Shown: piece after piece, positions 57,507 through 64,000 of the stretch
Layout of the letters: every line of letters begins with the position of its first letter
Numbering within the stretch: position 1 is the stretch's first letter
Assembly (NCBI GenBank): GCA_027596075.1
Contig: JADGJC010000068.1
Span: forward strand, 62,001 to 126,000
Source of the DNA: Rhizophlyctis rosea
Lineage: Eukaryota > Chytridiomycota > Chytridiomycetes > Rhizophlyctidales > Rhizophlyctidaceae
DNA: 64,000 nt
Reading direction: 5' to 3'
Made by a program: the position numbers and the translations under genes
The notes under the pieces: generated by a model
Told to the model about the DNA's origin: nothing
Databases searched by the model: none
Seen by the model: only the letters and a program-made list of their open reading frames with translations

Positions 57507-58779
57507 CTAAATGAAGATCTTCGTGGATGATCCAATCGAATTTTCCTGTGGACAGTATGGACACTTGAACCTCGCCGCCACATTCCCCTTCCCCAGCCTC
57601 TGCAAACAATCTTTGCAAATGACATGTCCACACGTCATCAACATCGGCGGATTATTCTCCGTGCTCTGCTCCTTACTAACAGGACACGCAAAAACGCTAT
57701 GATACCGTTGAGAGTCCAGCAGCTGGATTTCGACTGGAAGTTCGTTTTGCTGAGACCATTCAAGGCCGGCTTGTGTTTTCATCAGAGCCGACATTTTGAG
57801 GATTGTCGGCATTGCGTGGATGCCGACGAGGATGGAGGTTGTTAGTGGGGGCGTTGCGGGAAGACCCAGGAGGTAGCAGAAATCGCGTGTGAAGTGTGTG
57901 GTTACAGTGTGGGATAGGGTTGGGGAAAGGAGGTCGGCGTAGGGAGACGTGGAGAGGCGGGTTGCGTATAGGAGGGAGCCCATCAAGCGTTGTATTTCTG
58001 AAATTGAGAATATGGATTTAATCAGTATGATGACCATTTGCTGTGATTCCCATTTGTAAATTGCAATCACGGGAAACTTCGAAGGCCATCAATATGCTCC
58101 ATGATTGATACTGACCTTTCAAATGTTGACTTCTGAACTGATCAAAGCATGAACGAGCGTACGCCAGCGCTTCTTGAGGTCTATCATTCTGCAGTAACCT
58201 CACAAACACCAGCTTCCGCAACTCAAACTCTAAGCTACTGCCCCTATCCGCCAACTCCTTCCGTCGCTGCGCAGCCCATAGCACCGCCGGATCAAGATCC
58301 CCGGAATCCATTGCCGACAGTATGGTGTACATTTCTTCAAATCCTGCCAGCATTTCCGATGGAATATTGACCCCTGCCTCGCTCGCGAACTGCTGAGCAA
58401 CTTCAAAAGCGCCTTCACGAATAAGGTGATATGTCAAAGCCGTGTCCAGCACGGCGTCCTTGCCGTCCAGCGCTCCCGGATCCCAAACTGAGTCCAAGTC
58501 GGTTTTGAACTTCTTCTCGACGGCTTTTGAATATTTGGATAAGGAGGAGGTCAGGTCTTTGTGGTTGTTGGCGAGTTTGTTGTTGCTGGCCTTTGCCTTG
58601 GCGGCAATTTGAGTTAAGTTCCAGGCGGTTTGAGAGGGATCTGGTTGCGGTTGGGCGGTTAGGGCAGCGCGGGTTGTTTCGAGCGACGATATTATGTCGT
58701 CGATGACAGCCAATGTCGCAGTCGACGTGGCGGCTTGACGGTCGTAAACATCTTGAAACTGTTTCTGACAGGCATCCAT
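57507..58779 (-). CDS. RMD5: GID/CTLH E3 ubiquitin ligase RING subunit, Rmd5/Gid2-like
   Basis: Catalytic RING subunit of the GID (CTLH) ubiquitin ligase, which in yeast degrades gluconeogenic enzymes after glucose return. Two exons (58116-58779, 57507-57997) give 384 aa, close to family length. Order: N-terminal helical region from MDACQKQFQDVYDRQ; LisH (ALTYHLIREGAFEVAQQFAS); CTLH (FEEMYTILSAMDSGDLDPAV and on to LEFELRKLVFVRLLQ); CRA (EALAYARSCFDQF after it); and the variant RING (FACPVSKEQ, LMTCGHVICKDCLQRL, FKCPYCPQE) with the typical IFI terminus. An upstream in-frame GTG at 58794 is not an ATG, so 58779 is taken as the start. A damaged copy of its RING end lies at 63.1 kb in the opposite orientation. 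Confidence 0.92.
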
Positions 58780-60802
58780 GACAGGAAATGGCACACGTTA
58801 CAGCAGCTACTATCACAATTCACGAGACCGCCTTAGACTTGGAAGACGGGAATCGTAGAAGTTGCTCAATTGGTGTGGTCTTCTCAAGTTGTTTGTCGAT
58901 TTCCACTTGGGTGGAACAGTGGGAAGAATACTATCCAGCTCTGCCAAACTCCAGGTGGCTCCAATACCGCGGCCCTGGGCGGAATTGCTACATGATTACG
59001 TACGCCATTAATTCCCCACACCATTTTCTCCTTCATCCAATAGTCAAGGAAGCAATCAAACTCCCCCCCAATTCTGTTGCATCTGGTCAGATACGTTGAA
59101 GGTCTGATATGAGAGATGTGGAGACCAACGTATATAGAACGTCCTTGTCCACTATGCAAATTTTGTCATGGTTCGCGTAGTTCGTGCAGAAAGGCATCAC
59201 TGTTCTCTGACATCTTACTGATTATATGGAAAGGAAATCCGGCTTCCCAAACACGTCCGCTCAGTCTCGAGCTTGGATTGGTGACAGGAGAGAAGTAGAA
59301 ACACCTCATTGTATGACTCTGAGGGGGAATTCCAACCCTCCTCGCATCAGTGCAACTCCGCCACTGAGCGATCTCCAAGTGACCCAAGCCAATTGGTTTT
59401 TGACAACTAGTAAGGGCTATAGACAAGACATTCTGCTATCGCTTCCCCTAAAGCTCCGACGCTTTCAGGTGGATTTTTATCCTCCCGCATTCCCGGACAG
59501 CGCATGGTCTCAGCTTAATGTTTTAAATTCAGATTTGAAAAGGAGGTATCAACCATGGCATCGCTGTGTGTATCATGAGCATTCATTAGTATGCATCCCG
59601 CTAATCCAACGAAAGCAAAAAAAAAAGACACCAAACTCACGTGTGCATAGTCTGCTTTGAAAATCATTGATTTCGTGGTACGAGAAGGAATGCTAAGACC
59701 TGCGGGGAGCAGGAAGATTAGTAGCCGCTCTGCTCAAACAATGGAGTGTTGACAACTGCAATGAGCAACCAAGCCCGCCACCGTCTTTGCCACAGTACTG
59801 TGTTCCCTGACACTACCACCTGACAACGACGACGAAGTGTATCTGACTGTTAACACCTTCTTTCTCCAAAAAGGAGGTCGAAGGACACTGAAGACGAATC
59901 GTCTCTGCTGACTAGACCAGATGCCACCATGTACTTGAAGGAGTGTGAAATAAACCCTTCCGCAGCTGCAGAAGCAGAATGCCGAAGGTCATCGCGCCCT
60001 CTCCTCCCAAACCCATTGGCCTTGATTGCCAGCCCATACCATCCTCCGGAATGAGCCTAACGGAAAAAACCAGTGAATTTCCGACACATATACTTATCTT
60101 GCAGCTGCAGACGGCGCAAATGTCCGACTCGTAAATTGCGGTCCGCACTAATCGCGAGCGCTGCGTACAGAAGCGAAATTGCTGGAAAGTCAACGATGAA
60201 AGGATACGACAGCGAGATAGATAGATCACAGATGGACGGATGCGATGTGGTTCACAGAAATGGTTGAAGGCGGTCGAAAATGGAAGGGACGAGAATTTGA
60301 CGAATTGATGAAGGGTGAGGGTAAGAAGCAGGGAAGAAACGATTCAAAGGAAGGTTGCAGACCCCTGGCCTCGCATATTTCCGGGAATGCGGCGCAGCAA
60401 TTTGGATCGATGCTTACATCACTGATGGCATTCATTTTCGGGCTGTGCCACCAGTTGGCCGGGTTGCTCCTGCATTTTCGCACCCTTTGCTCTCAGGCAT
60501 TCCCAAACTCATCACCCACATATACCCCGTGTTGGCCCAGAACGTCTCCAACAACCTTCGCTACCGACGCTTTTTTGCACGCTTGCCGTCAGCTGACATA
60601 TTAGGTTCGCAATGCTGGCGGACGTGGGGTCCAGCAAGAAAACGCTGTTGGGTCCCGTGCATACACCCGCTTCAGCTGCTTCCGATTCGACAACGCAGCA
60701 TGACAATGTATGGTGGTTGACCATCTCCGTTTTTTCATGAGCTCGCAGTTCTGTAATATCATGAGCAGCTGATGCTGGCGTTCTGTAGGTTTTGAGTATC
60801 AG
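58780..60802. other. region between Rmd5 and haspin with gene-like remnants
   Basis: No intact gene. Segments at about 59317-59370 and 59710-59850 match, in the same order, 63706-63770 and 63870-63990. A plus-strand stretch at 60478-60600 (GIPKLITHIYPVLAQNVSNN) looks coding but has no identifiable start or partner exon. These may be remnants of one gene family. The 5' end of haspin may also lie here. Confidence 0.4.
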
Positions 60803-62877
60803 TCAACAGCCGAACGCAAAGAACCAACCTCCACAGAGTTTCGAAAACTCAAGCTTAGTGGAGGTGGAAAAGGTAAGAGTGAAATCAGAAAACAATGGAA
60901 GGTGATGTGAAACAATCCGCAGATGCAGCAAAAGGCTTTCGTTCGTGCGTGAATTGTGGCAATCATCCCATGCCACTGGTTTCGTTCGTGATATGCTGCC
61001 GAGTGTAGTGGATAGCCGATTATAACCATTGACTGATCCATGCTTCAACCTTTTCACTATGCAGTACAATAGTTTATTGGCAGAGCATGACATTCTGTCA
61101 AAGAAATTCGCAGAGCAAAGTGCATTGATTGAAAAACTCCAGCGCCTGCAGCTCAATCCGGTGGTGGGTGTGAATTGCGTGACTCTCGCTCAGTTTCCGG
61201 GGCTTCCCAAACCCAAGTATCGCTCCAACATCCCGTCCTAATGCCTTTTACTTCTTTGCAGGAATACATGTTAGATATCAGTGACCAAAAAGAGCCCGCC
61301 AGATTTGATCAATTCATCGATCTTGGGTACGATCACGAATCTTCAAGCTGTCCACACGTACCTGCATCTAAACCCTCTAATTTCTTTCCCATACAGCTCA
61401 GTGATCAAGAAGATCGGCGAAGCTACAAGTGCCGAAGTCTTCTCTATTATGATTAGAGGCCAGCTTTTCGTCTTGAAGATTGTACCAGTTAGTAAATACT
61501 GGAAAGATCAGCTCGACGCTTTATCTGTGGCACAAGAGATCACCATCACGAAGACCCTTTGGGATGTTGTCGGGGGGGGGGGGGGGGGGTTGTCGAGTTT
61601 GAAAGGTGTGTCATCATAGCTTTTTTTGTCATCCACCCTTTCAGAAAGGGGCGGAAATGAAGCACAATACTGTGTTCACTACGCTTTTGATCTTTGTGTG
61701 ATCTTTACTGATGTATGATCATTTTGGGCTCACCCAGCTTTGGTGTATGCCGTGCGCCATATCCGGCAAAGCTGTTGAAGTTGTGGGATGCGTATAGAGC
61801 AGCGCCTGGTTGCGCCAGCCAGAATGACCGGCCAGGTGGAGGATTTTTGCCACGTTTGCCATGATTGCCAACACCTGACATGAGGGAACAGCTATCTAAC
61901 ATACATCCTGCACCATATTTCTTTTCAATAGATGACACAAATATAGACGACGACCAATTGTTTGTTGTCATGCATCTCGCGCATGCCGGGGTGGATTTAG
62001 AAAAGTTCATTCCTGCATCAATCACCACGCACAACATTGCACGCTCATCCTCATTCAGATTATGCTTGCGTTGAGCCGCGCGGAGTGGGCGTTGGAATTT
62101 GAGCATCGGGATTCGCATTGGGGAAATGTGTTGGTACAGACGGGAGCAAGTCATGTAAAGAAGAGTGTAGTACAATTGGAGGGTCAAAGTTACGAGGTGG
62201 TTTTTGAAGATCAAGGATATGTGGCAACCATTATTGATTTTACCTTGTCTCGGATCAAGAAAGGTGAGCGAATTGCTGGGTTTTCCTCTCTGCTCTGGGT
62301 TTTGTGCTCTGCTCTACACACTTATATGCATATTTTTGGTTTTGCCAGGATCGACTGTGCACTTTACACCGATTGATCATCCCGATTATTACCAACAGCC
62401 ACTCGTGGATAAGAAGAAGAAGCAAGTGAAACGTGATGCTGCCGGGCAGCCACTATACTGTAAGCCACACCTATTACAAAAATTGCTGCTATACTCAAGC
62501 ATGCTCATCTGTTGCTTTCACTAGCTGATGCGCAATACAGAGTAAAAGGCGAACAGAAAGCACAAACACACCGTGATTGGAGTATCTATAAGCCTAGAAC
62601 GAATGTCTTTGTAAGTGAGGCCATGTTTATTCTGCTATTTCACATTGCCCACATCTAATTTTGGCATTGTTTCCCATGCGGGCAGTGGCTTATATACCTC
62701 CTCGACAAAATCTCCTCCAAGGCCAAGAAGCTTGCTGGTGCACCAAAACAAGAGAAAGTCGAGTTGCAGGGCTTAGCGGATAGGGCATTGGCTTGCGGCA
62801 GTGTGACGGAAGTGTTGAAAGGGAGTTTGAGCGCGGGGATGGATATTTGTTCATGGGTAGCGACGCTGGAGTGTTGA
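60803..62877 (+). CDS. haspin-type histone H3 kinase, frame interrupted (5' end uncertain)
   Basis: Mitotic kinase that phosphorylates histone H3 Thr3. Exons begin with a coiled coil split by an intron (60803-60872 and 61065 on: LVEVEK, YNSLLAEHDILSKKFAEQ). Then EPARFDQFIDLG joins VIKKIGEATSAEVF (Gly loop) and LFVLKIVPV (ATP Lys). Next APYPAKLLKLWDAY with QNDRP, DDDQLFVVMHLAHAGVDLEK, the catalytic FEHRDSHWGN, and TIIDFTLSR (haspin DYT/DFT in place of DFG). The haspin-specific C lobe follows (IYKPRTNVFWLIYLLDK), with a TGA at 62875-62877. Two frame problems: the 18-G tract at 61572-61589 needs one more G (or two fewer) for the next exon to follow, and the frame shifts again between 61995 and 62050. 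Either sequence errors or a decaying gene; the rest is well conserved. Confidence 0.72.
61572..61589 (+). repeat. 18-nt poly-G tract inside haspin
   Basis: Uninterrupted G18, read as six Gly codons. As written, the following codons lead to a splice phase that does not fit the next conserved exon; 19 or 16 G would fit. Confidence 0.8.
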
Positions 62878-63072
62878 CGGTGGACAAGACCTAAGGACAG
62901 TTGCAGTTAGGGAGGGAACATCATAGACAGAGATTTAGGTTGCCCACTTGATACCGTTTTCTTGCGTCCTGTTGATTTAAAGACTGCCGTACAAGAGTAC
63001 TCAATGTACATAAGACGGGAATTGTGCATATCTATTTGTTGATAAAAGTCCACATGGCCTTTGGTTCGACCT
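62878..63072. other. 3' flank of haspin
   Basis: Short spacer before the Rmd5-like remnant; no feature seen. Confidence 0.5.
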
Positions 63073-63215
63073 GCTATGTCATGATGACGTGGGGGCAGGT
63101 GATTTGTAAAGGTTGCTTGCAGAGGTTGGGGAAGGGGAATGTTGTGGCGAGGTTCAAGTGCCCGTATTGTCCGCAGGAGAATTCGATTGGGACGTCGACA
63201 AAGATATTCATTTGA
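63073..63215 (+). pseudogene. truncated, inverted copy of the Rmd5 RING tail
   Basis: Encodes VICKGCLQRLGKGNVVARFK and the rest of the RING tail to IFI and a stop, matching codon for codon the last 45 residues of the minus-strand Rmd5 gene. The zinc-binding CGH of the RING is WGQ here, so the domain could not fold normally. Nothing upstream matches the rest of Rmd5. Many differences are synonymous third-base changes (for example TGT/TGC, CCA/CCG, TAC/TAT), so the copy is old and was probably under selection before it decayed. Confidence 0.8.
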
Positions 63216-64000
63216 GGTTGCGAAATGGCGGCCGAGAGGGGCGGCAAGCTATGCGGTGGTCTTCGCTTTCCTGTAAATATGTATCGCGTGTTGGAGGATG
63301 AATTTTAATGAAGTTTTGAAACGGTGCTGCAAACGTCTTCTGATCTGGCATAATGTGACCTCACTGGTCTGCACACCGCATGGTCTCCACTTATGGCATA
63401 GCCATGTGAACATTCCGTATTCATTGAACAAACATATTAGTTCCGAGAACTTGTGGATGAGCCGTGAAGGACGCAATTTCCTGAGTCAATTGAAAGATAG
63501 CGTCCCCAGCTTCAATCTTCGTTCATTTCAATAGCTAAAATGAATGTACCCATGTGCTGACTTTTAAAGACTCTGCCATTGATATTGAGATGGAGAACAC
63601 GAAGATTTACAAAGATGAATCCAGCGCGACAGCCTTGCAGCGCTGGGAGTTCAGCCGCATACCAACTCATAAGAAGTTGAATGTCACGATTGTCGCCGCA
63701 TATATGACCCCGGAAGGGAGGGGAACCCTCCTCGCAACGGTGCAAATCCGACACCGATGCAGTTCCCTGAAGGACCGAAGCCAGATGAACATTTGTGTTG
63801 CCAACAAGAGCGATGGTCCCAACAGTTGTGTGAGGAGTGTATGCAACGACCTGCTTGGGAAAACTACCGATTAGTAGCCATTCTGTTCAAGCGATGGAGT
63901 TCTGTGAACTGCAACATGCAACCAAGGGTGCCGCCGTATTGGCACGGTACTGTGTTTTCAACAGTACCACCCAACGAAAAATCGAAGAGAGCAGCTATCA
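63216..64000. other. right edge, remnant of a duplicated gene-like segment
   Basis: Holds the second copy of the segment also found at 59.3-59.9 kb (shared AACCCTCCTCGCA at 63724-63736 and 59334-59346; shared TACTGTGTT further on). Plus-strand frames at 63298-63534 and 63554-63874 look partly coding but have no recognised domain. It may continue beyond the window. Confidence 0.4.

Overview
The window is nuclear DNA of a filamentous or zoosporic fungus. Most genes are split by GT-AG introns of about 40-150 nt, and typical fungal families are present: CBM1 cellulose-binding modules, a fungal-specific transcription factor domain, PL1/PL3 pectate lyases, a GID/CTLH RING ligase, Epl1 and haspin. 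The abundance of CBM1-tailed pectinases would suit an early-diverging, plant-debris-degrading (chytrid-like) fungus, but that placement is an inference.

Left third (2.3-23.9 kb): a compact pectin-use locus of seven genes. Three secreted pectate lyases carry CBM1 (PL1 with an N-terminal module, PL3 and a second PL1 with C-terminal modules). With them are a secreted GH28 exo-polygalacturonase-like enzyme, a 12-TM sugar transporter, a zinc alcohol dehydrogenase of the ADH6/CAD type, and a large intracellular protein that reads as one 774-codon frame through 11 exons. That protein joins an HpcH/HpaI aldolase to an enolase-superfamily L-fuconate (sugar acid) dehydratase. Together they would cut pectin outside the cell, import the product, dehydrate a sugar acid to a 2-keto-3-deoxy acid, split that to pyruvate plus an aldehyde, and reduce the aldehyde. 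The end of a fungal-specific transcription factor lies at the left edge. A 10-bp motif, GYGGGGGGCY, occurs eight times in the intergenic regions of this locus, and I did not see it in intergenic DNA elsewhere in the window.

Middle (24-51 kb): gene-poor DNA in three deserts (about 6.5, 5.9 and 8.5 kb) separated by a Gbp2/hnRNP-M-like two-RRM protein (minus strand, 30.4-33.3 kb) and a tandem pair of related C2H2-type genes (39.1-42.5 kb). One of the pair has an apparent broken frame and a tail-anchor-like C terminus; the other ends in a double-CxxC zinc ribbon.

Right part (51-64 kb): an Enhancer-of-polycomb (Epl1) gene with long Gly/Gln/Thr low-complexity tracts, a decayed F-box-like gene, an Rmd5/Gid2-type RING E3 gene on the minus strand, and a haspin kinase gene on the plus strand whose frame breaks at an 18-G tract and again before the catalytic loop. 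Beyond haspin lies an inverted, damaged copy of the Rmd5 RING tail, and two diverged copies of another gene-like segment (59.3-59.9 and 63.7-64.0 kb). This end of the window therefore shows local duplication and decay.
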